Origin: CAYYMH01 sp964472785
GTDB taxonomy: Bacteria; Zhuqueibacterota; Zhuqueibacteria; Thermofontimicrobiales; Thermofontimicrobiaceae
Assembly (NCBI GenBank): GCA_964472785.1
Contig: CAYYMH010000015.1
Location: forward strand, 24,963-88,962
DNA: 64,000 nucleotides
Direction: 5' to 3'
Shown: one piece after another, positions 1 to 8,945 of the stretch
How the letters are laid out: each line of letters starts with the position of its first letter
Numbering within the stretch: the first letter of the stretch is position 1
Program-made: the position numbers and the translations under genes
The notes under the pieces: generated by a model
Told to the model about the DNA's origin: nothing
What the model saw: the letters and a program-made list of their open reading frames with translations, nothing else
The model's database searches: none

Positions 1-1
1 G

Positions 2-232
2 GATAGCAGCGGTGATCCTGTTAAAAGGCATAAACACAACACATTCGAATTCATTCTTTATGCACTTATTACATTTTTATTTGAGCTTAGTTTATTTTCA
101 GTTATTATTGGAATAATGATATTCATTATTATTCTTTTCAGGACCATTGAATTTTTAGATATTGTTACAACAGACAATTTCATCTTTAATCCGCCAGTCA
201 GAGCTCCACCGGAAAATAGTCTATTGAAATAG
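2..232 (+). CDS. C-terminal fragment of an unknown membrane protein (5' end outside window)
   Basis: An open frame runs from the window edge to a TAG at 230-232, giving 76 codons with no internal stop. It holds one long hydrophobic stretch (about residues 16-52, rich in I, L, F and V) followed by a short polar, proline-containing tail (NPPVRAPPENSLLK). This fits the last membrane span and tail of an integral membrane protein. No family is recognisable. The only Met lies inside the hydrophobic segment, so the true start must be upstream of the window. It could also be a chance frame in AT-rich DNA, but the hydrophobic core followed by a polar tail makes a real gene more likely. Confidence 0.45.
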   Translation, partial: DSSGDPVKRHKHNTFEFILYALITFLFELSLFSVIIGIMIFIIILFRTIEFLDIVTTDNFIFNPPVRAPPENSLLK

Positions 233-320
233 TGACGTTAAATTTCTTTTTAAATAGCTAAATTATTTTTAACATCTTTGACAAACATGGATTTTGAATT
301 TTAAAATGAGGAGACACTTA

Positions 321-2630
321 ATGAATTTTTTAATAAAATCGATTAAAATCAACTTAATACTATTCAGTTTTCTTTTTTTATCAACAATTTATGCCGAGCC
401 TGAAAGCGGGTCAATCACAGGTAAGGTAACCGATAAAAGCACAAAGGAACCGCTACCAGGCGTGAATGTAATTCTGGAACATACAACGACTGGTGGTGCG
501 ACAGATGAAAATGGTATCTATACAATTAGTAATGCGCCAACCGGAGAGTGGCACATCGTTGCTACAATGATGGGCTACCAACGTGAACATAAAACCATTC
601 AGATTCAACCAGGTAAGACGGTTACACTAAATTTTGAATTGAAACCGTCGATACTGGAAATGGGCGCTGTTGTGGTGACGGGTACATCTACACCACATTT
701 ACTTGAAGATACACCCGTGCGGACCGTAGTTATACCTCGGAAACTAATTGAACAAAAACAAGCTACTAATCTTGCTGAAGCACTTTCCTTCCAGACCGGG
801 ATTCGTGTAGAAAACAATTGCAACAATTGCAATTTCTCACAAGTACGCATTCTGGGCATGGATGGGAAGTATTCACAAATCCTCATTGACGGCGATCCGG
901 TGATCAGCAGTTTGGCAGGTGTCTATGGACTTGAGCATTTCCCCGAAGAAATGATCGATCAAATTGAGGTGGTCAAAGGTGGTGGTTCATCGCTCTATGG
1001 CGGTGGAGCAGTCGCCGGAGTGATTAATATGATCACTCGCCGACCTTTACTGAATCAGGTTCGCATTAATTATCAGCATAATTCTACCGGTGGTAAACTG
1101 GATCAACAGGTTGGCGCAGTCGCTGAAACTGTTTTCAAAAATGGGACATCCGGCGCCTATGTTTTTGGCTCGTTTCGAAAACGAAATCCGTATGATCATA
1201 ATGGCGACGGCTTTAGTGAATTAGGCGAATTGCGGAATGAGTCCATTGGTTTTAAGTGGTACTACCAGCCAATTCGTAATAGCGAGTTGTTGACTTCAGT
1301 CCATCAAATTCATGAAGAAAGAAGAGGCGGTAATAAATTTGACTTGCCGGTTCATGAAGCCGAAATTGCCGAATGGCTTGAACACTGGCGCGTTGGTGGA
1401 ACGGCACGCTGGTCACACCGCCCTACCCCGCTCTGGGATTATCGCTTGTACTATTCTTTTTCAAATACGAATCGAAAATCATATTTTGGTGGATTAGGCG
1501 GAGATTCACCTCAAGATCAATTAGACGCATTAGCTTTTTATGGAAAAACAGATAATCCATTACAGATTGCCGGTTTTCAATCGAATTACAGATTCAGCAA
1601 TCATTTGTTTACAGCGGGATTTCAATATTCGCATGACAAAATAAATGACAAAACCGCCGCTGAAACCGCTTATTATTTGGATGAAGTGTACACGAACACC
1701 GGTATTTTTATGCAGGACAATCTTCATTTTGGTTCAGAAGAGCAGATTGAATTTGTGATTGGTGTGCGAATGGACAACCATTCTGAATTGAGTGATTGGA
1801 TATTGAGTCCGCGTATCAACGGTAAATTCAATCTCAGTGATGGCTTGAAATTACGAGCGTCGTTCACGACTGGCTTCAAACCGCCACAGACATATGACGA
1901 AGATTTGCATTTGTGCGGCATCGAAGGAGATCAGCGCATCATTCGTAATGCAGCAGATTTAAAGGAAGAACGGAGTAATTCCTTCAGCGGTGGATTAGAA
2001 TACAACGGTTATTTAAAAGAGATACCAACCATGTTTTCTTTGACGGGATTTTACACCAAACTCACCGACTCGTTTACCGAGGTGTTCGTTGCCAAACAAG
2101 GTAATATTGAACGCTGGGAGCGCGTCAATAGCGATGGCGCTAAAGTGCAAGGTTTTGAATTAGAGTTGGGAATCCGTCCGGTAAGCCTTTTTGAAATTCG
2201 TTCTGGATTGACATACAAGAAGAGCCGCTATGACAGCCCCAATGAAGATTTTAACACCCGTAATTTTTTCAGAGCTCCGGACATTTCTGCTGATATCCGG
2301 CTGTCATGGTCAGCAACAAATAGCATTGATTTATTTGCAAATGGTAAATATATTGGTGAAGCAGATGTTCCGCATGAAAAAGCAGTCGATTACCAGGAAG
2401 ATCCTCTGCTGATCTTGGAAAGAAGTGATTCGTTCTTCGAGGCTGATCTGGGCTTAACGTATAGATTGCCTTTGAATAATGGTCTGAACGCCAAATTGAA
2501 TGTTGGGGTAAAAAATATTCTGGACGCTTATCAGAATGATCTCGATTTTGGTCCGGATAGAGACCCTGCTTACATCTATGGGCCAGCTCGACCGAGAACA
2601 ATTTATTTTGGATTGGAGACCGCTTTTTAA
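321..2630 (+). CDS. TonB-dependent outer-membrane receptor with carboxypeptidase-regulatory-like N-domain
   Basis: I chose the ATG at 321 because a GAGGAG Shine-Dalgarno sits 8 nt upstream (307-312). An earlier in-frame ATG at 294 has no such site. The 769-residue product has a signal peptide (about 1-26), a CarboxypepD_reg-like beta domain (about 30-115, with GKVTDKSTKEPLPGVNV), a TonB plug (about 120-240, with VVVTGTSTP and a VKGGGSSLYGGGAVAGVINM stretch) and a 22-strand-type beta-barrel ending in an aromatic residue (AF). It would import a scarce ligand across the outer membrane using TonB energy. The plug carries an unusual Asn/Cys pair of motifs, NNCNNC, near residues 165-170. The ligand is unknown; the nearby Cu(I) ATPase and the plug cysteines hint at metal or metal-chelate uptake (inference). 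A strong terminator follows. Confidence 0.9.
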   Translation: MNFLIKSIKINLILFSFLFLSTIYAEPESGSITGKVTDKSTKEPLPGVNVILEHTTTGGATDENGIYTISNAPTGEWHIVATMMGYQREHKTIQIQPGKTVTLNFELKPSILEMGAVVVTGTSTPHLLEDTPVRTVVIPRKLIEQKQATNLAEALSFQTGIRVENNCNNCNFSQVRILGMDGKYSQILIDGDPVISSLAGVYGLEHFPEEMIDQIEVVKGGGSSLYGGGAVAGVINMITRRPLLNQVRINYQHNSTGGKLDQQVGAVAETVFKNGTSGAYVFGSFRKRNPYDHNGDGFSELGELRNESIGFKWYYQPIRNSELLTSVHQIHEERRGGNKFDLPVHEAEIAEWLEHWRVGGTARWSHRPTPLWDYRLYYSFSNTNRKSYFGGLGGDSPQDQLDALAFYGKTDNPLQIAGFQSNYRFSNHLFTAGFQYSHDKINDKTAAETAYYLDEVYTNTGIFMQDNLHFGSEEQIEFVIGVRMDNHSELSDWILSPRINGKFNLSDGLKLRASFTTGFKPPQTYDEDLHLCGIEGDQRIIRNAADLKEERSNSFSGGLEYNGYLKEIPTMFSLTGFYTKLTDSFTEVFVAKQGNIERWERVNSDGAKVQGFELELGIRPVSLFEIRSGLTYKKSRYDSPNEDFNTRNFFRAPDISADIRLSWSATNSIDLFANGKYIGEADVPHEKAVDYQEDPLLILERSDSFFEADLGLTYRLPLNNGLNAKLNVGVKNILDAYQNDLDFGPDRDPAYIYGPARPRTIYFGLETAF

Positions 2631-2642
2631 GTAATAGATACT

Positions 2643-2679
2643 TGCCCCGCATGATATATTTCATGCGGGGCATTTTATC
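2643..2679 (+). terminator. Intrinsic terminator of the TonB receptor gene
   Basis: TGCCCCGCATGA (2643-2654) and TCATGCGGGGCA (2661-2672) form a perfect 12-bp GC-rich stem with a 6-nt loop, followed by TTTT. It lies 12 nt after the receptor stop codon, between that gene and the convergent Crp/Fnr gene. Confidence 0.9.
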
Positions 2680-2693
2680 AATTAAAAATTGAA

Positions 2694-3362
2694 TTAACAA
2701 AATGATTTCAATAGCCGCAATTTCAGAATCAATATTTTGTTTTTTTCCTCTTTAATCAATTCCATCTTTTTAAACTGGTTCAATACACGCGACAATGTTT
2801 CCGGAATCGTTCCCAGAGTTGCTGCCAGATCTTTTTTGGAAATGTCCAACGAACAAAAGTAATGATCCCCAACCTTTTGACAATTATTGATCAAAAAATT
2901 TGCCAGCCGGGATTTAACATCATGTAATGAAATCTCTTCAATCTTTTCCACTAATTGACGAATTCTTTGAGAATACGCCCGCATAATTGCAAAAGATATC
3001 TCAGGAAAACGTTGTAGTGTGACCAAAAAATCCGGTTTGGAAAAACGTAGTACTTCGGTTTCTTCTAACGCCTGTCCGAAGGCGGGAAACTCATCAAAGT
3101 CAAAAATCACCGCTTCGGCAATCAAATCACCGGGTTTCTGGATGTGTAAAATTTGTTCATTTCCGTCTGCCGACAGCTTGTAAATTTTAACCAAACCGGA
3201 AACCAAAATATAAAAAGCAGTAGCCACCTGACCTTCGTGAAAAAGGTATTCGCCTTTTGCTAATTTTTTTAACGAAGCTGATGATTCAATAATTTTGAGA
3301 TGTTCAATTGAAAGGCTTTGAAAAAGAAAAATTTGCGAAAGAAATTCCTGAATTTTTGACAT
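2694..3362 (-). CDS. Crp/Fnr-family transcriptional regulator
   Basis: The 222-residue protein has the usual Crp layout. An N-terminal cyclic-nucleotide-binding-type beta-roll (about 10-120, with KGEYLFHEGQVATAFYILVS) is followed by a long dimerisation helix (about 120-150) and a C-terminal winged helix-turn-helix (about 165-210, SKKDLAATLGTIPETLSRVL). There is no N-terminal cysteine cluster, so it is not an oxygen-sensing [4Fe-4S] FNR. The canonical cAMP-binding FGE...R signature is also absent (FDEFPAFGQA is seen instead). A heme- or redox-sensing DNR/HcpR-like role, or ligand-free action, is therefore more likely (inference). It lies downstream of the DHOD-like gene on the same strand and converges on the TonB receptor. 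Confidence 0.9.
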   Translation of the reverse strand: MSKIQEFLSQIFLFQSLSIEHLKIIESSASLKKLAKGEYLFHEGQVATAFYILVSGLVKIYKLSADGNEQILHIQKPGDLIAEAVIFDFDEFPAFGQALEETEVLRFSKPDFLVTLQRFPEISFAIMRAYSQRIRQLVEKIEEISLHDVKSRLANFLINNCQKVGDHYFCSLDISKKDLAATLGTIPETLSRVLNQFKKMELIKEEKNKILILKLRLLKSFC

Positions 3363-3376
3363 AATGGGTCATGTAA

Positions 3377-3420
3377 TAAATAAAACCAGGTGAACAGATT
3401 TTATAGATTCCATTCACCTG
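3377..3420 (-). terminator. Hairpin between DHOD-like and Crp/Fnr genes
   Basis: On the minus strand, CAGGTGAA (3420-3413) pairs perfectly with TTCACCTG (3394-3387) across an 18-nt loop and is followed by GGTTTTATTTATT. This reads as an intrinsic terminator 20 nt after the DHOD-like stop. It also sits 25-58 nt upstream of the crp-like start, so an operator role is possible. Confidence 0.55.
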
Positions 3421-3440
3421 TCGATCATTCGAACTGAAAT

Positions 3441-4418
3441 TTACTCCACACCTGAAATTGCTTTGACGTATTGGGCGCGAATGTATGCTTCCGGTTGCGG
3501 ATTGTTCAACTGGTTCAGTTTACCTCTGAAATCTTCGATGCTGGCGAAGTTATGTTCTTTCATCCAACCTTCGACACCAGACAACAGATCATTAATTTTA
3601 TCCAACCCCTCTTTATAAAAAAGTGAAGCAATTTGTACCGCCGATGCGCCTGCTAATAATTGCTTAATTATATCATTTGATTTTTTTATGTTGCCACTGG
3701 CAGCAATATCAAAATTACTGATTCCTGAAAGCAAGGCGACCCAGCGCAGCGCGGTATCGAAACCAACCGGATCGTTAAAAGCCGGTCGCATCGTGACTTT
3801 TATATCCTTTAAATTGATATCAGGTTGAATAAACCGGTTGAACAGCACCAAACCGTCGATCCCTTTTTCTGCTAATGATTTACTCAAATTGCCAAAAGAA
3901 GTAAAATACGGAGAAACCTTCAGCGCCACCGGAATTTTGACTTCCTTTTTTATATTTTTGACCACATCAATGTAGATGTATTCCAAATCAATGCTCGTTT
4001 TTTCAAAATCATAAGGCAGTACATAAATATTCAATTCCAACGCATCGGCTCCGGCAGATTCGATCTGCTTGGCGTAACTAACCCACCATTTTGAAGTATA
4101 ACAGTTAACACTGGCAATAACCGGAATCGAAACCTGTTTTTTGGCCTGTTCGATAGTTTTGAGATAATCGCGCGGTCCCACCGACATCTCGATTTCGGCT
4201 CGTAAATAGTCCAGAACTTCCGTATGCATACCCACGCTATCACTCACTCCGGCGTCCATATCCCGGATTTGCTCTTCAAAAAGTGATTTCATGACCACAG
4301 CACCGGCGCCGGCTTGTTCACATCTTACAATCTGTTCAGCAGTTTTAGTTAATCCGCAGCTCCCAACTATAATCGGATTTTTCAGTTTTAGTCCCAGATA
4401 GTTTGTCGAAAGATCCAT
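3441..4418 (-). CDS. Dihydroorotate dehydrogenase-like flavoprotein
   Basis: The 325-residue protein is a TIM-barrel FMN enzyme of the class 1 dihydroorotate dehydrogenase family. It opens with MDLSTNYLGLKLKNPIIVGS, followed by GAGAVVMKSLFEEQI. Other family blocks are PVIASVNCYTSKWWVSYAKQ, PVALKVSPYFTSFGNL, GLVLFNRFIQPDI, and the phosphate-binding end FDIAASGNI...GASAVQIASLFYKEG. It belongs to the widespread group annotated as DHOD-like rather than PyrD; no pyrimidine genes are nearby. The active-site residue of class 1A enzymes is a Cys, and C107 in VNCY falls in about the right place. The substrate is uncertain. A clear promoter (4480-4508) and an AGGAGA ribosome site precede the ATG. Confidence 0.8.
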   Translation of the reverse strand: MDLSTNYLGLKLKNPIIVGSCGLTKTAEQIVRCEQAGAGAVVMKSLFEEQIRDMDAGVSDSVGMHTEVLDYLRAEIEMSVGPRDYLKTIEQAKKQVSIPVIASVNCYTSKWWVSYAKQIESAGADALELNIYVLPYDFEKTSIDLEYIYIDVVKNIKKEVKIPVALKVSPYFTSFGNLSKSLAEKGIDGLVLFNRFIQPDINLKDIKVTMRPAFNDPVGFDTALRWVALLSGISNFDIAASGNIKKSNDIIKQLLAGASAVQIASLFYKEGLDKINDLLSGVEGWMKEHNFASIEDFRGKLNQLNNPQPEAYIRAQYVKAISGVE

Positions 4419-4479
4419 ATTATATTTTCTCCTGAAATGAATGAAGTAACTTTTTTAATCGCCAATCGAAATACTCAAA

Positions 4480-4508
4480 AATATAACCTTTCAGCAGGTA
4501 AAAGTCAA
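4480..4508 (-). promoter_or_regulatory. Sigma70-like promoter of the DHOD-like gene
   Basis: On the minus strand, TTGACT (4508-4503), a 17-bp spacer and TATATT (4485-4480) predict a start about 55 nt before the ATG. The same two hexamers with the same spacing recur at 45642-45670, which supports both calls. Confidence 0.65.
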
Positions 4509-4578
4509 GATAATTTTCGGATGAAAGCAGTTTAAATTAATCACGATCATGAAATCTAGATGAGGAATTTTTTTATTT

Positions 4579-7032
4579 TCAGACCGCACTCATTTTAAAT
4601 CGTTTAAGTCGTAAAGCATTAGTCACCACGGTAACACTGCTTAATGCCATAGCTGCTGCCGCAAACATGGGATTCAATAAAATGCCGAAAAAAGGATAGA
4701 GAAGTCCGGCGGCGATGGGAATACCGAGTGTGTTGTAAATGAATGATCCAAACAGGTTTTGCTTGATATTTTTCATCGTGGTTTTGCTCAACTGAATCGC
4801 GCCTACAACACTGATTAAGCTCCCTTTGATCAGCGTAATATCGCTGGCTTCCATCGCAATATCTGTCCCGCTGCCAATAGCAATACCTACATCTGCCTGA
4901 GCCAGAGCAGGCGCATCATTGATTCCGTCGCCGACCATGGCAACAGTTTTACCTTGCTGCTGTAATTTCTTCACCTGCTCCGCTTTATGATCGGGCAATA
5001 CTTCCGCAATCACATGTTCGATTCCTGCCTGCTGGGCAATAGCCTGTGCCGTTTGCCGCGTATCGCCGGTTATCATTATAACATCTAAACCTATTCGCTT
5101 TAAATTTGTTACAGCTTTAATCGAATCCTCTTTAATTCGATCTGCCACCGCAATGATACCCACCATGTCCTTATCTGATGAAACGAAAACTGTGGACTTG
5201 CCTTCGTCATTCAATTTGCTGACACTCTCGCGAAATCCACTGGTTTCAATTCCGCGGTCGGCCAGCAATTTTTCATTGCCTAAAATCACTTTTTTACCGT
5301 CCACCTGAGCCTCAATACCAAAACCGGGCAGCGCGTTGAAATTTGAATATTCTGATAACTTAAGTTTTTTGGTTTTTGCATATTCGACAATGGCTTCACC
5401 AACCGAATGTTCTGATCCCTGCTCAACGCTCGCTGCAAGCACGAGCACATCTTTTTCATTATGTTTTTCCAACGGAACAATATCCGTTACAGTCAATTTA
5501 CCGTGTGTGATCGTGCCTGTCTTGTCCAAAACGACCGTGTCTATTTTATGAGCTGTTTCCAGCGCCTCACCATTTCGAATCAAAATACCATTTTCTGCTC
5601 CTTTACCCGTACCCACCATAATGGACGTCGGTGTTGCAAGACCCAGCGCGCAGGGACAGGCAATAATCAAAACAGTGACAAAAGTAACCAGCGCAAAAAT
5701 CAATTCCGGTTCGGGGCCAAAAATCGACCATAAAATAAATGATAAAATAGCAATTAAAATAACGACCGGAACAAAAATACTAGCGACAAAATCTGCCATT
5801 CGTTGAATCGGTACTTTGGCCCCCTGAGCCTCCTGCACCATTCGGATAATTTGTGCTAATGCGGTCTCTTTTCCGACCTTTGTTGCCCGCAGTTGGAAAG
5901 AACCGGTTTTGTTGATTGTTCCTCCCATCACAGTATCTCCTTCTTGCTTGTCTGCAGGCAAAGACTCGCCAGTCAACATGGATTCATCAACTGAAGATGT
6001 CCCTCTGATAATTTCACCATCAACAGGAATCTTTTCACCAGGTCTGACCAGCACGATATCGTCAACCATCACTTCAACAATGGGAATTTCTATGGTTTCA
6101 TTGTCTCGAATCACTCGCGCCGTTTTCGGTTGCAATCCGATCAGTTTTTTGATGGCGTCTGTCGTGTGACCTTTGGCTCTGGCTTCCAGCAATCGCCCGA
6201 ATAATATTAAGGTAATGATCACGGCAGCACTGTCGTAATACACGTGCTGCATATTCGGAGGCAGGAAAGACGGAAAAAAGGTTTCGGTGAATGAGTAAAG
6301 ATAAGCAGCGCCGGTACCGATTGCAATAAGTGAATTCATATCTGCGGTTTTATTTTTGAGTGCTTTCCATGCTCCTGTGTAAAACTGAAGCCCGGGGTAA
6401 AAAATCACCATCGACGTCAGAACGAATAACCCAATCCACCGAATCTGTTGCGGAATAACCTGAACAAAAGTGAAAATATCGGGCATGGAACCGATTAGAA
6501 TGATCACAGTTAGAATAGCGCTGAATATCAATTTGTTTTTTGGTGCTCGAATTCCTCCTTCGACAGTCTTTTTCTCCAATTGTTTTTTTTCTGATTCATC
6601 AACTACTGCAGCGAGATACCCCGCTTTCTCGACGGCACGAATAAGGTCATCCATTGGTGTCACTTCCGGAAAATAGGACACCGCGGCGCGGTTTGTACTT
6701 AAATTGACCACAGCATCTTCAACACCGTCAACAACCTTCAGTGATTGCTCGACGCGGCGGACGCAGCTTGCACAGTGCATACCTTCAATGTCGAGATGGG
6801 CTTTTTTGGTCTTCACATCATAGCCGCTGGATTTTATTGCTTCCTCGAACTGGCTGATTTTGATTCTCGGCTCGAATTCGACATAGGCGGACTCGTTTCC
6901 CAAATTTACTGCCGCCGATTTTACACCATCAAGTGCTTTTAATGAATTCTCGACTCGCATCGCACAGGAAGCGCAGTGCATTCCTTGGATGGGAATCTTT
7001 ATTTTTGATATTTTTTTATTTATTTCATTCAT
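4579..7032 (-). CDS. copA: Cu(I)-exporting P1B-type ATPase
   Basis: The 817-residue ATPase pumps monovalent copper out of the cytoplasm. Two N-terminal heavy-metal-associated domains (about 12-75 and 80-142) each carry GMHCASC. The core has eight predicted membrane spans, the actuator TGES loop, the transport motif CPCALGLATPTS, the phosphorylation site DKTGTITHG, the hinge GDGINDAPALAQADVGIAIG, and the last-helix MALSSVTVVTNALRL block diagnostic of the Cu(I) subgroup. One oddity is that the nucleotide-domain SEHP motif reads SEHS (GSEHSVGEAI). The DNA has TCG where CCG would give proline, so it is one base from canonical. The gene is divergent from the RsmF-like gene and has a promoter overlapped by an inverted repeat. 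Confidence 0.95.
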   Translation of the reverse strand: MNEINKKISKIKIPIQGMHCASCAMRVENSLKALDGVKSAAVNLGNESAYVEFEPRIKISQFEEAIKSSGYDVKTKKAHLDIEGMHCASCVRRVEQSLKVVDGVEDAVVNLSTNRAAVSYFPEVTPMDDLIRAVEKAGYLAAVVDESEKKQLEKKTVEGGIRAPKNKLIFSAILTVIILIGSMPDIFTFVQVIPQQIRWIGLFVLTSMVIFYPGLQFYTGAWKALKNKTADMNSLIAIGTGAAYLYSFTETFFPSFLPPNMQHVYYDSAAVIITLILFGRLLEARAKGHTTDAIKKLIGLQPKTARVIRDNETIEIPIVEVMVDDIVLVRPGEKIPVDGEIIRGTSSVDESMLTGESLPADKQEGDTVMGGTINKTGSFQLRATKVGKETALAQIIRMVQEAQGAKVPIQRMADFVASIFVPVVILIAILSFILWSIFGPEPELIFALVTFVTVLIIACPCALGLATPTSIMVGTGKGAENGILIRNGEALETAHKIDTVVLDKTGTITHGKLTVTDIVPLEKHNEKDVLVLAASVEQGSEHSVGEAIVEYAKTKKLKLSEYSNFNALPGFGIEAQVDGKKVILGNEKLLADRGIETSGFRESVSKLNDEGKSTVFVSSDKDMVGIIAVADRIKEDSIKAVTNLKRIGLDVIMITGDTRQTAQAIAQQAGIEHVIAEVLPDHKAEQVKKLQQQGKTVAMVGDGINDAPALAQADVGIAIGSGTDIAMEASDITLIKGSLISVVGAIQLSKTTMKNIKQNLFGSFIYNTLGIPIAAGLLYPFFGILLNPMFAAAAMALSSVTVVTNALRLKRFKMSAV

Positions 7033-7087
7033 TTATTCTACAGTTTCCTTATATAATTTGTTTAGATATTTATCTGTGTAAATTTAG

Positions 7088-7121
7088 ATTAAACGATTAA
7101 TGAAAAGATTCGACAATCTTT
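7088..7121 (-). promoter_or_regulatory. Putative copA promoter with palindromic operator over the -35
   Basis: AAAGATTCGACAATCTTT (7104-7121) is an inverted repeat with 7-bp arms and a 4-nt centre. On the minus strand the same bases supply TTGTCG (7116-7111) as a -35, followed by a 17-bp spacer and TTTAAT (7093-7088) as a -10. The predicted start is about 50 nt before the copA ATG. A repressor or activator site straddling the -35 is a reasonable reading; it does not match a CueR or CsoR site that I know. Confidence 0.4.
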
Positions 7122-7218
7122 CCTATTTTAGAGGCGTTTTATTGCTTGGAACTCTCAAAAATAATTATTAAATTTAAGCGATAAAATTGAGTTCAATTTA
7201 AAGTAGATTTTTAACTTC

Positions 7219-8631
7219 ATGAAAAACGAAAACCGAGAATTATCAGACTATCTGCAGCAATTGCTGGGAGATCAGTATCAGTATTTCCTGGCTGCCGATC
7301 CGGAACTCCATGCCATTCGGGTGAATACTTTAAAAATAGATGTAAAAACATTCCAAAATAAATTACAAGGAATACACGTACCATTCACACCTCTTCCAAT
7401 TAATCCGCATGGATTCATTATCAAAAATGATTATTTGCCGCTAAGTCATACACTCCCCTATTTTACCGGAAAATTCAACTATCAGGGCATTTCCTCTCAA
7501 ATACCGGTGTTAGTTTTGGCGCCAAAGCCGGGAGAAACTGTGCTCGACATGGCCGCATCACCGGGTTCGAAGTCCACACAGATTGCTGCTTTAATGAAAA
7601 ATTCCGGCAATTTGTTCGTGAACGAAGTATCGATTCGTCGCCATCAGGCGCTGGTTTCTAATCTTTTGCGCAATGGTGTAATCAACGATGTGCTGCTTCA
7701 AATGCCCGGGCAGCAAATTGGCAATCTTTTTCCCGAATATTTTGATAGGATTTTAGTGGATGCGCCCTGTTCCTCTTTGGGAACTTTTCCTTCCAAATCG
7801 ATCCAAATCAGCCAGTGGTGGACAAGAAAAGCAATGAGGAGTTTAGCCAATCTGCAATATTATCTGTTGCTGTCAGCGATTAAAGCAGCCAAAGTCGGCG
7901 GTACTATCGTCTATTCAACCTGTTCCATCGCACCGGAAGAAAATGAAATGATCATTGACCAATTGCTAAAAAAATATCCGATTGAAATTGAAACCATTCC
8001 TTTTAGTGATAATAGTTATTTTCAAACCGGTCTGACAACGTACCAGAATCAACGTTTTCACCCCGATTTAATTCGGGCACTGCGTACTTTTCCCCACATC
8101 AATTCGCTGGAAGGATTTTTTATCACCAAATTGAAAAAGATCGGCAGCATGAAACAATCAGCAGAGAAAGAAACCATGCAATTTCAACCAGTCTATCATT
8201 CCACCGAACAGGAAGTTGCACCGGTAATTCAACATTTATCGGATCGTTGGGGCATTGACGCTGATTATTTTGAAAACTTCAAGTTCATCATCGGGCAAAA
8301 ACGAATCTGGATGCTGAACCGGGAATGGGAAAACATTCCCAAAAACCATTTTTCCAAAGCCGGCTTGTTATTAGCCGAAAAACGGATGAAAGAATGGAAG
8401 CTGACCAATGCCAGCACTCAATTTTTGAATCGAAGAATTCACAACTCAATTATCGAATTACCCGAAGATACTTTATTTGAGCTTTTTAAAACGCAGAAAC
8501 TGCATTATCCGAAATTAAATAATGGCTATTACATTCTGAACGTCAGCGGTGAAAATATCGCGATTGTCTCGAACATCGATAATCAGCTCAAAATCAGACT
8601 GCCCCATTCGTTCAATCTTCATTTGATTTGA
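7219..8631 (+). CDS. rsmF: RsmF-like 16S rRNA (cytosine-C5)-methyltransferase
   Basis: The 470-residue protein belongs to the NOL1/NOP2/Sun family, which transfers methyl from S-adenosylmethionine to C5 of rRNA cytosines. The SAM-binding block VLDMAASPGSKSTQIAALM (about 110-130) is followed by LVDAPCSSLGTF and then STCSIAPEENE. These hold the two catalytic cysteines of the family (PCSS and TCS). The C-terminal 170 residues match the PUA-like extension found in RsmF rather than the shorter RsmB layout. It stands alone, divergent from copA; only a weak promoter (TTGCTT, 17 bp, TTATTA, about 7142-7170) is visible. Confidence 0.85.
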   Translation: MKNENRELSDYLQQLLGDQYQYFLAADPELHAIRVNTLKIDVKTFQNKLQGIHVPFTPLPINPHGFIIKNDYLPLSHTLPYFTGKFNYQGISSQIPVLVLAPKPGETVLDMAASPGSKSTQIAALMKNSGNLFVNEVSIRRHQALVSNLLRNGVINDVLLQMPGQQIGNLFPEYFDRILVDAPCSSLGTFPSKSIQISQWWTRKAMRSLANLQYYLLLSAIKAAKVGGTIVYSTCSIAPEENEMIIDQLLKKYPIEIETIPFSDNSYFQTGLTTYQNQRFHPDLIRALRTFPHINSLEGFFITKLKKIGSMKQSAEKETMQFQPVYHSTEQEVAPVIQHLSDRWGIDADYFENFKFIIGQKRIWMLNREWENIPKNHFSKAGLLLAEKRMKEWKLTNASTQFLNRRIHNSIIELPEDTLFELFKTQKLHYPKLNNGYYILNVSGENIAIVSNIDNQLKIRLPHSFNLHLI

Positions 8632-8945
8632 TAATTTCAATAAAATGCTATCAGCGTTCCAAAAATTTTTTTGGTTCCCTGTCATTTTTAAAAATTCGAT
8701 TTGCTGCAAAAGATATGCACAGATAAACATAGATTTTAAAGAATCTGTTATACAATATTCTCAAATCATAGAAAATATCAGTGAAAATCCCTGCTATTCA
8801 GTGGCAAGAAAAAAAGTTTCTCGTCGTGAAAAATTTATTAACAAAATTATTGCAAAATTCAGAGTAATTATCTAAATTAAGCTACAGTAAAAAAAAATAA
8901 TTTAACTTTCCCCTGAAACATCCAACTACAAAGAGACCAACGAAA
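8632..8945 (+). other. Intergenic region upstream of the amino-acid operon
   Basis: This 314-nt AT-rich gap contains a weak promoter candidate for the following operon, TTGCAA (8850-8855), 17 bp, TAAATT (8873-8878), with the start codon at 8946. A 76-codon open frame (8645-8875) has no ribosome site or recognisable composition and I do not call it. No clear terminator follows the rsmF-like gene. Confidence 0.3.

Noticed and set aside
278..307. TTGACA followed by TAAAAT upstream of the TonB receptor
   Set aside because: With an 18-bp spacer the predicted start would fall after the Shine-Dalgarno (307-312) and only about 7 nt before the ATG at 321, so it cannot easily drive this gene.
2269..2700. 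143-codon minus-strand open frame
   Set aside because: It lies antisense to the end of the TonB receptor, spans the terminator, and shows no domain or ribosome site.
2694..3362. Calling the Crp/Fnr protein an oxygen-sensing FNR
   Set aside because: The N-terminal cysteine cluster needed for a [4Fe-4S] cluster is absent.
8645..8875. 76-codon open frame between the rsmF-like gene and the amino-acid operon
   Set aside because: AT-rich chance frame without ribosome site or recognisable family; composition is unlike neighbouring genes.
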